From positions 58,937,946 through 59,001,945 of the forward strand of contig CM063110.1 of the NCBI GenBank assembly GCA_031841125.1: a stretch of DNA of 64,000 nucleotides, written 5' to 3'. The notes under the pieces were generated by a model. The model was not told where the DNA came from. It saw nothing but the letters and a program-made list of their open reading frames with translations, and made no database searches. The DNA is from Acanthococcus lagerstroemiae. Taxonomy: Eukaryota; Arthropoda; Insecta; Hemiptera; Eriococcidae. The translations under genes were made by a program, and so were the position numbers. Of this stretch, positions 21,727-33,596 are shown one piece after another (the first letter of the stretch is position 1; every line of letters begins with the position of its first letter).

Positions 21727-22670
21727 TAAAGCAGGATTTTGGGTGTGCACGGTTCGGTTCGATTGCCCTTGGGCTTTTGAAGATCGAGCTAGAATTTGGG
21801 GCGAAGTTCGAGCTTGGTCTTTGCTTTTTGAGATTCAAGTTTACACAGGTGTGCACCGGAAAACGTAAACCCGAATCCGAAATGCAGTTGCCCGGCAGAA
21901 TGCAACTAGAAAGTTCGATAAACTTATTACTGCGCTGCCAAATTGCTAGTGTAAATCAACTACACCATAGATATTGTATACGTGCCGAGATTTTCTCAAG
22001 TGAAAAACACGAATCAACACAACTCATCATAATTTCTGGTCAATATCTTAATTATTACTCTTAGTTGGAATTAGATACGATACAACTCGGAACCTTGTTT
22101 CAGTTTAATACACAAAATGACATTCTAACAGAATTTTACCTTTTCTAGTCGCTATATGGTACAATACAAAGAGGTTTCTAGTGTACTCGAAATTGACATT
22201 CGATCGTTTTCCCCGCTGCACCGATTCGTGCGAAGAAAATCCAGGAATTTTATTTCGATGTCGCTTTACAGAAAAGTATCATTTATCGTCGACATCTTAT
22301 ATTACATTGTATTCTCTTTGACAAGAAAGTGGTACGTTCTTAAATAAATTTTATTCACTGGCGTTACAAAACCAGATGGTCCGATAATTTGCCGCAGCAT
22401 GATTCGAGAATAGGCACGACCCTACCCAATCCTGTCAGGGGTGAGAATATAAGAGGAAACATTTCTGATGTCAGCTCGTTTTTAACTTATTTTTTCTTCG
22501 TCTTCGTCAGTGAGAAGACCGTCGCATTTGACGCAGAATCTGTTTGTACGCGTGTGCCAAATTCAGCTCGGTCTCATTTTACCGAAAGGCAGTTGAACTG
22601 TTCGTTATTATTTGTGCATGAATATTACTAGTTGGTTTAAGGCGTGGCTTTATTACCACATTTATGAATT
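21727..22670. other. Stretch without a recognisable gene
   Basis: Open stretch 21594-22064 (156 codons) overlaps repeat G and matches nothing known. The region next to the Copia remnant (about 22350-22660) may include its leader or LTR, but no LTR ends could be fixed. Confidence 0.4.
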
Positions 22671-24270
22671 GTGCCTGATTTCTCACGAACCATTAAACCA
22701 TTGACCGGAGAATCGGACTGGCCTGTCTGGAAAAGAAAACTTCGTGAGATACTCAAGGAGAAAGGAATTACTTCAAGGCCTACAGCTCCCTACACACCAC
22801 AACAAAATGGTCTCAGTGAACGTGAGAATTGCACTATGGTTGAAATGGCGAGAACCTTCAGGTATTCGAACCCGGAAATAAAGTATCCTGACGCAATCTG
22901 CTCGTTATCAGCTCTGTATGTTATGTACATATTCCTGATCAAAGAAGACACAAAATGGATAAGAAAGTAGTGAAAGGCTACTTAATAGGGCACGATGGTG
23001 ATGAACGATACAGAGTTCATGTACCAGGAGAGAGAAAAGAACGTACCTGTCAAGAGAAGTTGTCTTTCAAGGAACACTGAAACCATGTTCGAAGAAGATT
23101 GAGATTCGTTCATTGAGTTCAGGAGATCAATAGAAAGAAAAATAAGTAACTGATCAAAATGAAGGAACAGAAAATGATCAGGAGGAAGAGACAGAACACG
23201 AAGACGAAAGTCAGTTTGAGAACGAAGAACCTGGAAGGAGTGAATCCGAATCTGAAGAGAGAGTGAATATCAGCTCAGAGATCGTTCAAAGATTCCTGTA
23301 CCAAAGTGTTTTAATGATTTTGTGCTCATGGTAGAATCACCTGATATGTATGAAGATGCGTTAACCGACGAAAATAGTCAACAGTGGAAGAAAGCTATGA
23401 ATGCTGAAATAGATTTTCTGAAAGAAAATGACACTTGGGAACTGGTGAAACTCCCACCTGGTGCTAAAATCATAAAATGCAAATAGGTTTATCGAATAAA
23501 GTTGAACCCAGATGGTACAGTTGAGAAGTACAAAGCAAGATTTGTTGCAAAGGGCTATATAATCAGAAAAAAGGAATGGATCATAGTCAGTCATTTAATC
23601 CTGTAGTAAGGTTGGGTACTATTCGATCAGTTTTCAGTGCTGCTGCTAGCGAAGTTCTTCACTTGGCGCAGTTTTATGTATCCACCGCGTTCTTATATGG
23701 AACCTACAGATGAAGTTGTTTATGTAGAGCAACCACCTGCAGATCCATACTTGTGTGTTCGAGAGGAGAATGGAAGGAAAATTCTCCTCGTCTTTTATGT
23801 TGATGACGGTCTTGTAGCTGCAACTAGTAAAGAAGACCTCGAAAAATTGCTGCGACTTGAAATCGGAATGAAAAATTGCTACATCTCCGGCAACATACTT
23901 TCTAGGATTGGAAATTGAACAACAGAAGGATGGAATCAAGGTCAGCCAGAAAGCTTACGCCTAGAGAAATTCAATTTTCAAGAGTGCAGAACAGAGTCAT
24001 CTCCAATATTGAAAGAACCAGAGAGTGAAAAATCAGGGAAAGTAGTAGAAGTAGCCTTTCCTTACCGACAAGCTGATGGAAGTATCATGAACTTCATGAC
24101 TGGTTCAAGACCAGATCTAGCATACAGCATTGGAGTTCTATCAAAGAACTTGGAGAATCCATCTTCAAAAGACGTCCCTAGAGGGAAAAAAGTCTTTCGC
24201 TACATTGCTGGAACCACTGATCGCGGAATAAAGTACAAACGAAGGGCAGAAAAAGGCATAAAGAATAATT
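22671..24270 (+). pseudogene. Copia-type retrotransposon polyprotein, internally deleted
   Basis: Order: gag-like IKPLTGESDWPVWKRKL; integrase TAPYTPQQNGLSERE and VEMART (about 22780-22850); KVVKGYLIGHDGDERYRV (about 22960-23030); reverse transcriptase WKKAMNAEIDFLKENDTWEL, KYKARFVAKGY and VVRLGTIRSVFSAAA. The catalytic LLVFYVDDGLVAATS follows (about 23790-23830), then FPYRQADGSIMNFMTGSRPD and GKKVFRYIAGTTDRGIKY. Several frameshifts and stops interrupt it. The jump from gag to the end of integrase, another between SVFSAAA...FLYG and YVDD, and the absence of RNase H show at least three deletions. Dead copy. Confidence 0.9.
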
Positions 24271-25639
24271 TAGATTTTATTAGAGTCGGTAACGAGCCTC
24301 GTGCAATCGCCTTTTTTTTTCTCTTCGTTTTTTTCCTTCTTCGGTAGTGCTCATTATCATGATCTCTATGCGAGGGTCATTTTCAGTGTACAGAGCCAAG
24401 GAGATGATAATTAAAAATATAACTGATAAGCAACATTTTTTTCGATTTCGATTTTATTCTATTCTTCAGTTATTTGCGTATGCGTTGTTATGTTGACTAA
24501 GTACTGCGTATGTACTGTGCCGTTGAAAAAGATTTCGAAAATTGAAAGAAACCCTTCAATGGATTTAGAAGAGGTGAGTAGACTGATTGCTCATGCATAA
24601 AATTGGTTTTTAGTTTGATAAGTGCACATCCTTTGAACCTTTGAACATGTCTCCAGTAGAGAATTCTTCTTATCACGAGTAGATTCTTATTGCAGTAGCG
24701 ATGTTGCGTATCCGAGTTAAGATACTTATCAGTAAATTTTCCGAGGAATAATGCGATGTAAATTATAAAAGTATTAATGGTAATTTTGGCATTTTGTTTC
24801 AGGTTTCGAGCAGTGAAGCTTCCGTTAGGCTAATATAATAGCGTAAGTTCTATCATCTGTTGCCAGTGATTACAAATTCGCTGATAATTGATTATTGACG
24901 ATTATTCTGTTTCCTGATACTTATAGTTTTTTCTATTTCTAGTCAATTGCATGTTCATCAAGGACCAAGGTAAGTTGTAGAGAGTATAAAAGGACGGATT
25001 GTATATATATGTGTGAGTTGCGGAGATTATCTTTCAATCATTCTATCTCAATGAAGAATTAAGAAGTTATGACGAACAGATGTACTTCGGATGTTCTCAA
25101 AACTGCAGGTTTGTTAACGAGTTCTGATAGCATTAGTGATAATTTTGGTTGTGCTTGTTCTTCTTCTGTTCTTCTCAATTCAGTCACAGTTCAGTTCAAT
25201 GGCACGTCATTTTTAAGATGCGTGGTTTTGGTAGTGTTCTTTGATTTGATAATAATGAGATGTGAATTACATGTCTCATAAATATGATCAAAGAATTAAT
25301 GCCAATTTTCGTATTCTGTTTCAGGTTTCGAGGGATGAAGTCCTAGCATTGTGGCTGTCTTCACCTGAGAACGAAACAACGGCGCTCTTCTCTGTGGTGA
25401 TTGTGGGAATATGGGATGTAGTAACGCTGTCAGGAAATGTAACTGTAATCAGATACAGTAGAAAGATGCCGATGCATAACTGGTATTGATCGCTGTGTGG
25501 CATCGAAGCGTCGTCATTTATTTCTTATCACCTTACAGGATAGTTCAGTGCAATCCGGATAACTCGCAGGATGACGCATTTTTTACATTGTTTCTTATCT
25601 TCAACATAATTGTAAACTTTATTTGAAATGAAATAAAAT
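24271..25639. other. Stretch after the Copia remnant; short duplicated acceptor-like block
   Basis: A word like ATTTTGTTTCAGGTTTCGAG occurs at about 24790-24809 and, diverged, at about 25309-25331, each preceded by a similar AATGnnAATTTT. A TATA-like GTATAAAAGGACGG lies at 24987-25000. This could include remains of a 3' LTR, but no LTR ends are visible. Confidence 0.35.
24987..25000 (+). promoter_or_regulatory. TATA-like motif
   Basis: TATAAAAG in an otherwise AT-moderate context, with TCATTC (an Inr-like word) about 50 bases downstream. The spacing is longer than usual and no gene follows, so this is only suggestive; it may belong to an LTR. Confidence 0.15.
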
Positions 25640-26560
25640 TCTTCTCTTGTTTGTATGGGTACAGTGTGATCAAAATTTACCTACATACAATATAATTTTA
25701 GGTAGTGCCGGAGTTGGTATATCTCTTGCCATTGAAGCGATGTATCAAAGTTTAGTACGTCATTACTTTGAAAATGAGAAAGATTACGATCTTGCGAGCA
25801 CATATGGACGCTATTCAGCCAAAGGGAACCAAAAACTAGCAAAATCCGCTTTTTGAGAACACGTGATTCAAAGTTCAAGAGCCATGTAGAAACTATATGA
25901 CATATAGCGTTTACTGATAAGCTTTTTTCAACGTGAGTACACATTTTTGAATCGGGGCTCAATTTTGAAAAATTCTACTTTTTACGCTCTTTCGAACGAT
26001 ACTAATAACGTAATAACTCATTTTGTTTACAAAAGTTGGTTGGTTCCCTTTTGCTGAATAGCGTCCAAATGTCTTGAAAGCCAGTTTAACGGCAAAAGCG
26101 TGTCTGAATTATGTATAAGAAGACTAACTTTACACACTACTAACTCCGAATGAACTTGGAAAATTAAATTCTCTCAGTCCTAAGTCAACAGAATAGGTAC
26201 ACTATTCTCAATTACACAAAGTGAAATTCGTTTTATTAGATGAGATTAGCATGATTGGAAGTAGATTGCTATCCCATGTAGATAAACATGTGAGAACATT
26301 ATTCGATAAAGAACGATTTTTTGGTGGTATTTGTATCATAGCTCTTGGAGATTTTCACCAGCTTGATCCTGTTATGGAGGTTCCAATTTATAGAAATTTT
26401 AACGACAAAGAGAATCCATTACGTCAGTTACTTGTCACGAATCCATCATGGGATTTATTTCATGCTTATCGCCTAACAGAAATAATGCGACAGCGAGTAA
26501 CAGCTGGCAACGTGAATGAAAGAAAAAAAATATTAATATTTCGTTATTGTTAGTCGGATT
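25640..26560 (+). pseudogene. Helitron PIF1-like helicase, N-terminal half, interrupted by a MITE
   Basis: ILGSAGVGISLAIEAMYQSL corresponds to the Walker A region (normally G-x-GTGKS), here with Ile for Lys. After the MITE at 25805-26067 the frame continues NVLKASLTAKACLNYV and LTPNELGKLNSLSP, with stops. Then KFVLLDEISMIGSRLL (Walker B), IIALGDFHQLDPV and FHAYRLTEIMRQR (about 26221-26500). These are the helicase motifs of Helitron Rep/helicase proteins. Motif order is right and spacing is normal once the MITE is removed. The end at about 26550 is abrupt. It complements the C-terminal piece at 6.9-7.6 kb but is a separate copy. Confidence 0.85.
25805..26067. mobile_element. 263-bp MITE 'M', copy 1, inside Helitron helicase
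   Basis: Ends TGGACGCTATTCAGCC and, inverted, TGGACGCTATTCAGCA; the inverted repeats extend about 28 bp through AAGGGAACCAA. A second copy with matching internal sequence (GAACACGTGATTC, AGAGCCATGTAGAAACTATA, ACATTTTTGAATCGGGG) lies at 63318-63568. It interrupts the helicase between Walker A and Walker B. The target duplication is unclear. Confidence 0.85.
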
Positions 26561-28150
26561 CATCATGGATGAAGAGCAGTTCCGTAGATTTATATAAATG
26601 CTCAAAGATACTATGTTTAACAAATGTCGTTTGGTCGTCTTTTGTTTTTTTTTTTTTTGTATATTAGCATATTAGCGTCCAATTGTACAGAGTATACTTC
26701 TATTTTCCAGCCGAGAGCCGACCCTCTTCGAGCAGCAGAGCTACTTGTTCTATCTATCTCCAGTCGAGAAAGTCAAATATTGAAAACTTCTCAAAATTTG
26801 ACCTTAATTCAGCCCTTTTAAAAGCAAGAGTATGCAAACATATCTACATATTGTCGGGATAGGTTGCCTACTTACTAGATGGAAGGGGGTTCATTAGAGA
26901 CACCCTGTAGAATACACCGGAGATTCTGTACTCCTCTATCAGAGATATCTACACTATGGCTGGAGACGTTAAAGCGTGAAAACAATACCTAACCAAGCCA
27001 AAGTTGGAAATTACATCTAGGTAGATAATTTATTATTATCGTTTCTGTGCAATTTACTATACAGGAGCTACAAGAATGTAGATCACGATGGCTGAATAAC
27101 GCCGTACAGCCATAGAATTGGCGTTCCCGCAGTGAAATATACTGCCTGGCCACGTCGATATAAACGTTAACTGGAACAACGAAAGATGATACTAAACAGA
27201 GCACGTCCGCGGTAAAAATATGAATACTAAATAACGTCCATTCGGGATAAAATCGCGTACCCACGTATCATTCGGAAATGGAATATTGAGTGAATACGCG
27301 CCACACAGTCCCTCGAAAATCGTAAATTAACCCCAATGAATACATCCGAGTGCGAATTATATATGTTCTAAATAAAGGTAGGCGTATAAATTTAAAAAAA
27401 AAGTGTTTGTTCGTAAAAAACGGAGGTGAGCGTCGAGATACAACACTTCATTGGAAAATTTCCACTAAAGTTGATACATTTGAGGACATAGGAAGAGTAA
27501 GGAGCACGGGAACACGTTCGACTACTTATGTTGATGTACACTGAGAATTTAAGCGGGTGAAAAATGAACCGGTGAATTCCCTTTTCTCTAGAGAGGCAGC
27601 AATTCGACTCGGTTACCCATTCATATTACGTACAATTTCACGACACTATTATTTCAATATTCATAGGTATGATACGCGTGTCAGGGTATAAAAAGCCAAA
27701 AATAACAGAAACATAAAAGTACAGTCGTTTGCTGAAGTGGTGCACGCCCAAACCACTTGGACTCTTCGGAATCCCTCGAGCCTACTGGAACTTCGTTGTC
27801 ATTTTCTGTCAACTTGTGTTTTCTACTTTTTGGGATCGAAAAATTTTTTGTATTTTTACATTCTTCGCAACCGAAAATGGTATTTCAACGTTAAAATTCG
27901 CAAGATATGAAATCGCTATTTGAATATGCGAATCACTTGTTCGGGTGCTCCAAAATACAAAATTTAAAAACAAAACTTTTCCCGTGAGTAAAATAAAATG
28001 CTGTTAGTTTGTATCCAGGGAACTTTACGCATGAAGTCGACTTTTCATGAGTGTGTCAATAATCGTGGACAACATTGATAATCCAGGGGTAACTCTGATG
28101 ACTATGTTTTTCAACTACCACGCGCTCTAACGACCGAACTAATGAAGCTA
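26561..28150. other. Stretch without a recognisable gene
   Basis: Poly-T at about 26645-26659; GAGACACCCTGTAG at about 26898. Open stretches are short and unrecognised. Confidence 0.5.
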
Positions 28151-28288
28151 CCGAATGCGCTAAATCCCACCAGTTACCCGGGTAACTAAAGGGGAACAAG
28201 GGTAATCTAAGGGTAACTCAAGGGTAACAAATGGGTAACTTTTCCGCGGTTAACTAGGTAACTAGAGTATAATTGACTGTGCATCGGG
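28151..28288. mobile_element. Palindrome-bearing MITE, copy 1 (138 bp)
   Basis: Left end CCGAATGCGCTAAATCCC, right end TGACTGTGCATCGGG. It contains AGTTACCCGGGTAACT, a perfect 16-bp palindrome, and repeated GGGTAACT words. It matches copy 2 at 28518 in order and orientation. Confidence 0.65.
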
Positions 28289-28517
28289 TACAGTTTTCAT
28301 TTCCGTTTGGCTGAAAAGAGGAATGTTCAATTTATATTCGCGAATTACATGTCCTGTAGGAGTGCTGCAATCGCTGGACGAGAAGGTGATACTGTTATAT
28401 ATGTGATAAGACTGAATGTAATCTTTGAATAATGTTTCCATCGATGTGGACAATATATTCGACTTCATCCATCAAGAATATCGGTAACTCTTAATTTTAG
28501 TCATGCAGCTTCCGAAA

Positions 28518-28666
28518 CCCGATGCACAAAATCCCGCCAGTTACCCGGGTAACTAAAAGGGAACCAAGGGTAACTGATGGGTTTTTAGGTAATCTGAAAA
28601 TAACCGAGGGTTGCAAATGGTGAACTTTTCCGCGGGTAACTTGAGGGTAACTGACTGTGCATCGGG
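28518..28666. mobile_element. Palindrome-bearing MITE, copy 2 (149 bp)
   Basis: Terminal inverted repeats CCCGATGCACA / TGTGCATCGGG are exact here. The palindrome AGTTACCCGGGTAACT and several GGTAAC words lie inside. No open frame. Flanks do not show a clear duplication. Confidence 0.7.
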
Positions 28667-29394
28667 AAGCTAATCACATTTTCAATGTTAAAACAGAGCG
28701 ATAAGAGGAATTTTACTGAAATGTTCGCGAAGTTGAGCACTCATCATCAGTTGCAAAGCCGTTGTCTAACACGACACCTTCGCTGAGATTACATTTCTCG
28801 AGAACTTCGGAATCTCTGACTGTGATTTTGTCAAACGCTCCTCCTAAAAACATTTTGCTCACGAAGGTACATAGTTACTCCGGAAGACGCAACTCTTAGC
28901 ATGAATTTCACTATATGGGTTCCCTTATAATAAGAATGCCTCGTGAAACACTGTCGACACTGACAGAAGTATCGATATTTGTATCGACATCATTTTATTC
29001 AGTTATTCTGAGTTTTTGTACCCAAATACTTCGGAACACGTTGTGGTAAACCCAACTATACAAAAATTATGACGCTAACTTAATTTATCCAAAAATTATT
29101 CAGCCTAAACTATTTCTCAAGTAGACATGTCAATGCAAATGTCGAAATGTCGACTGTAAAGTTGGATCTAATTTTGTATACACTGTTGATATTGACAAAA
29201 TTGGTTGTGTAGTTGACATGACCTTTTGTCAATGTTGATTACGTTATTGACATGAGTACTGACAAATCCTTCAGTTGTTTAATGTACTGATTTATCCGGC
29301 AGGATCCAGAATAGTTTGTTCAACTTGGTACACTGTAAAAACCCAAAGGTGAGCACTCTTGCCCTCCTACCTTAACCGCTAAGATATCAACCTA
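28667..29394. other. Stretch without a recognisable gene
   Basis: The word TTGACATG or relatives of it (GTCAAT, GTCGA) recur loosely at 29120-29260. Nothing else supported. Confidence 0.45.
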
Positions 29395-29690
29395 AGATCA
29401 TACACCTGATCTCGCATTTTCGCACAGTCAGCCATGACGCATCTCAAAACACAGGTTTCCAGTTCCTGGACATCCACATCAGGTGCAAATCTGGCCCCTC
29501 CCCTCATCCCAGTGTCTGACCCAAGTACTGGGATCGGCTGCCCTGATTCTCTCGTCCGCATATAGTTCACGATATAATTCAGTGGTCGCCTTAGCAATGC
29601 CTTCTCTATTGGAGGTGACCTTAAACATTGTTGTTTTTAATTTTTGATAACAGGCAGCTACTCTTCGCCAATGCTTTGTTCGCCTGTTTG
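29395..29690 (-). pseudogene. LINE linker fragment (RTE-like)
   Basis: The minus strand reads KTTMFKVTSNREGIAKATTE, then LYRELYADERIRAADPSTW; after a frame change PDVDVQELETCVLRCVMADC follows. This is the segment between endonuclease and reverse transcriptase in RTE-type LINEs (DG-x-x-x, E-x-FY-x-LY, then E-x-x-x-AL). It is more GC-rich than the RTE copies elsewhere in the window, so probably another family. The 5' side ends at the satellite. Confidence 0.55.
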
Positions 29691-29699
29691 ATTGACCAA

Positions 29700-31670
29700 A
29701 TAATCTCCAATAATTTTCGGAGAATTTCATCGGAAATCTTCCGAAAAGATTTCCAACGATATCGGAATTCCCCCCCCCCCCCAAAAAAAAAAAAAATTCC
29801 CGATGAAATTCCTTAAAAATCATCGGAGAATCTTCTCGAAGATTTCCGATTTTATTCTTTGAAGATTATCGAACATTTTTCCTGATTTATTTTGATAAAA
29901 TTCTTCAAAAACCATCGTTGTTTTCCCACCGAATATTTCTCATAAAATTCTTCAAAAATTATCAGAAAATTTTCTCGATAAATTTTAATGAAACTTTTTG
30001 GAAAACATTTACAATTTTTCAAAATATTTCCGATGAGATTTTTCTTTAATTACCGGAATTTTTTTCTAAAAATTTCCGATGAAATTCATTAAAAATCATC
30101 GAAGATTGTTCTTGATTCCCAATGAAATTATTCTTTGGAAATCATCGGAGATTTTTCCTGAAGATTTTCGACAAAAATTCTTCCTAAAAATTTCCAATGG
30201 GATTCTTCGGAAACTTTCTGAATTTTTTCCGAAAAATTCCGGATGAAATTCTTTAAAAATCATCGGAGATTCTTCTCGAAGATTTCCGATGAAATTCTTC
30301 GAAGATCATCGATTATTTTCCCCGAAGATTTTTGATAAAATTCTTCAAAAACCATCGAAGTTTTCCCCCCCGAATATCTCCTATAAAATCTTCAAAAATT
30401 ATCAGAAAATTTTCTCAATAAATTTTTATGAAATTTGTTGAAAAACATTGACAGTTTTTTCTAAAGACTTCCGATGAGATCCTTCGTTAATTACCGGAAT
30501 TTTTTCCCAAAAAATTTCCGATGAAATTCCTTAAAAAATCATCGTAGATTCTTCATGATTTCCAATGAAATTATTCTTTGGAAATCACCGGTGATTTTTC
30601 CTGAAGATTTTTCAAAAACTATCGGAGTTTTCCCCGAATGTCTCCTATTAAAAAATTAATTTTCTCGAAGGATTTTGAAAATCTTTTTGGAAAACATTGG
30701 AAATTCTTTCTAAAGTTTTCCAATGGGATTCTTCGGAAATTTTCTAAATATTTTCTAAAAAATTCCCGATGAAATTCCTTGGAAATCATCGGAGATTCTC
30801 CTGGAAGATATCCGATGAAATTCCTCGAAGATCGTCGAACATTTTTCCTGAAGATTTTTGATAAAATTCTTCAAAAACCATCGGAGTTTTCCTCTCAAAT
30901 ATTTCCTATAAAATTCTTCAAAAATTATCAGAAAATGTTTTCTATGAATTTTGATGAAATTTTTTGGAAAACATTGGAAATTCTTTCTTAAGATTTCCAA
31001 TGGGATTTATCGAAAAATTTTTGAATTCTTTCCCAAAAATTTCCGATGAAATTCGTTTAAAATCATCGGAGACTCTTCTCGAAGATTTCCAATAGAATTA
31101 TTCTTTGGAAATCATCAGGGATCTTTCCTGATGATTTCCGATAAAATTCTTCAAAAACCGTCAGATTTTTCCAAAATATTTTTGATGAAATTCTTCAAAA
31201 ATTATCGGAAGATTTTTGAAGAAATTCTACGGGAAACATTGGAAATTTTCTCTGAAGATTTCCGATGAAATTCTCTGGAAATTATCAGAGATTGTTGTCA
31301 AAGATTTCTGATAAAATTCCTTGAAAATCATCGGAGATTTTCTCCAAACGTTTCTGATGAAATTCTTCGGAAATAATTGGTGATTTATCCCAAAAATTCC
31401 CGTTGAAAATCTCTGGAAATCATCGAACCTTTCTTCTGAAGAAATGCTTCAAAAATCATCAGACATTTCGATGATTGCCAATAAAATCCTTTGGTACCGA
31501 TGGAGATTTTCCTTAAAATTTTCCACAAAATTCTCCTGAAATCATCGGAGATTTTTCTCTATGATGTCTCATGAAATTCTTCGAAAATGATTGGAAATCT
31601 TCCCTTAATATTTTCGATAAAATTCTTCGGCAATTATCTTCGGAAATCAAAGGAATCTTCTCTCGAAGAT
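29700..31670. repeat. ~2-kb satellite of ~46-bp units with higher-order structure
   Basis: A unit like GATTTCCGATGAAATTCTTC plus nnAAATCATCGGAGATTTTTC plus about 5 more bases is repeated throughout with strong divergence. Recognisable blocks recur at larger spacing: CTTCTCGAAGATTTCCGAT at about 29831 and 30270, with a related CTCCTGGAAGATATCCGATG near 30799; CAAAAACCATCG near 29905, 30342 and 30875. This suggests a higher-order repeat of about 440-530 bp. Units are partly self-complementary (GATTTCC...GGAAATC). No coding content. Confidence 0.8.
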
Positions 31671-33355
31671 GAATGATAACTGCTCGTGATTTTCGAAAAG
31701 AAGTCTACTCGGGATTAGATGCATTTTTTCGCGAGCGAAAGCTTCACTTTTGAAGTTAACATTTCTCTTTATGCATACAACTCGAAGGGAAACCTTTTCC
31801 CCGAACCAAACGCTTTCACTCCAGAGCACAAGCTTCCTCTTCACTTTTTTTATGCATACACTCTCTAGCTTGCGCTTTACGTTTGCGATGTGAAAGCTGA
31901 AACTTCTCTTTATGCATACCTCCAATTGTACCAATAATTTCCCTGCTGTTGCCATGTGTAGCGTCGCTACACAAGCCATACAGAAGTTTCCGGTCCTGGA
32001 ATATAATGACATTTCTTTCTTTTTATCAGTGTTGCTCTCCTTGTCGTTTAATTTCTGCCAGTCCTAATATATCAATGTAACACTGTACCTTAGCAATATA
32101 CTCGTGTAGCTGGTCACTGATCACAGTGTTGACGCGGTGCGAGAAAATCCAACCAAATTTACAATCTCACCTCCGCTCAAATGGACTACAGAAAATACCC
32201 AAAATGCTCAATGCAAAAAAAGCCTGTTAAGGTTTTCAGTGAGATTAATTCCGGTCATTAATTCACTGTCAAGCGAATTTATGCGTTCAGTGGTAGAAAC
32301 AAGACATGTGTGGACCCGTTGAATGAATACCCATGACTCGAAAACGCAAAGTATTCAAATTTCGAATATTCGCCTTTCTTTCACATCGACTGCTCGGTAG
32401 AGTTGGCATTATTTTCTTCCTCACGCACTGGAGAGGCGAAATCCTGTTTCAACTTTTTGTTTTTATATCCATTCACTTTCGCTGTCCTCTTCAGAAAGCA
32501 AAGTGACAGTACATTTCTCGTTTGCGTTTTTTTCATTTCATTTTCGTCTCCTCCTCCGCTTCCTAAATAAAAAAAAATAAAAAAAATTCTAAAAAGGTTC
32601 GAAAATATAATACGGGGTTAAAAGGTGGCAAGTTTGATAAAATCGTAACTACGACTTCTGTAACTTTTTCCATTTCCTGGGCGTGATTCAAATTTAGCGA
32701 GCTCTTCGCGAGTAAAGTGAAAATGAAGTAAAACTGCATTATTTCGACGCTCTTTACCCGCAGACCATTTTCCTTTGCGGGTTTTCATTACACGCCGCGA
32801 TGCTCGACGAGTTTTGAAGGATATCCTTGTCTATTATTCGAAATCGCACAAAGCGTCGGTGCTTTTTTTTTTTGTGTTGGCCTCCAAATAGCATACCTAT
32901 GTAGTGAAAAAAGCACGTATAGACTTAATTCGCCTCGTTGAAACAAACAGTCGGCAAATTATTCGTGATACGGGAAAAAGTCGAGGCAAAAAGTTGATTG
33001 AAAAATTTTAAAGGAACTTTCGCGTTACTAGAGAGGGTCTTATTACCAGTGGGGAAAAAAAAACCCATTAAACGAGAACTGCTATTACCACGATGTATAG
33101 TCTTAGTCTTTTTTACCCTTCTGGCATTATACTCTACAGAATAAAAAACTTGTACGGCCCAACTTCGCCGTACAATGATTAACTGCTGACATTTCCGTAA
33201 TCGTTTTGAATGTTCTCTTCGCGTGTAACAAGACATTTTGGTATTGCTGAATTACGTCGAGGCAGAATCGCCTGGCAGAAATGAAAAACCTAAGGACATG
33301 CCACATGTTTTACCGATGCGATGCTGTATTTAGAAGACATCTTCGATGGAAATAT
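31671..33355. other. Stretch without a recognisable gene; three copies of a TTTATGCATAC word
   Basis: TCTnTTTATGCATAC recurs near 31769, 31848 and 31905, with AAGCTTC or GAAAGC words between. A 121-codon minus-strand open stretch (31647-32012) carries the matching VCIKR repeats. It is unlike any protein I know and I treat it as a by-product of the repeat. The rest is unremarkable. Confidence 0.4.
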
Positions 33356-33596
33356 TTATACCTCTACCAGTACAACGAATAATAAATACAACGGTTGGTT
33401 ATATTCTTTCGTTTTCTCTGTTAATTGATTGATTATAATGTAGTTAGTCGATGGTGGAACGATTGTGCGGGAGCCTGCTTGTTCTGATCGTTGGCATTGG
33501 TCTAATTGCGGGTAGAAACGATCTTTTATTAATTTGCCAGAAACTTTTCCCAAATTAGAACTCAAGCTTATAGGCCTGTTTAAAAAAAATAATATC
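33356..33596 (-). pseudogene. RTE reverse transcriptase fragment
   Basis: The minus strand reads NRPISLSSNLGKVSGKLIKD, then QRSEQAGSRTIVPPSTNY and IIINQLTEKTKEYNQPLYLL. These are the NYRPISLLSN, EQAGFR and INQLIEKTKEYN blocks of RTE reverse transcriptases. It stops just before the FVDF-KAFD catalytic motif and begins abruptly at 33596, exactly where a plus-strand LINE starts. Together with the minus-strand piece at 38380-38819 it may be one RTE copy split by that LINE. Confidence 0.75.

Noticed and set aside
26221..26553. Host PIF1 DNA helicase gene
   Set aside because: The spacing and wording of the motifs fit Helitron helicases, the Walker A Lys is lost, stops occur upstream and the 3' half is absent.
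29700..31670. CRISPR-like array
   Set aside because: Units are contiguous and diverged with no regular unique spacers, and the rest of the window is eukaryotic.
31647..32012. 121-codon minus-strand protein with VCIKR repeats
   Set aside because: The repeats reflect a thrice-repeated TTTATGCATAC DNA word; no protein family recognised.
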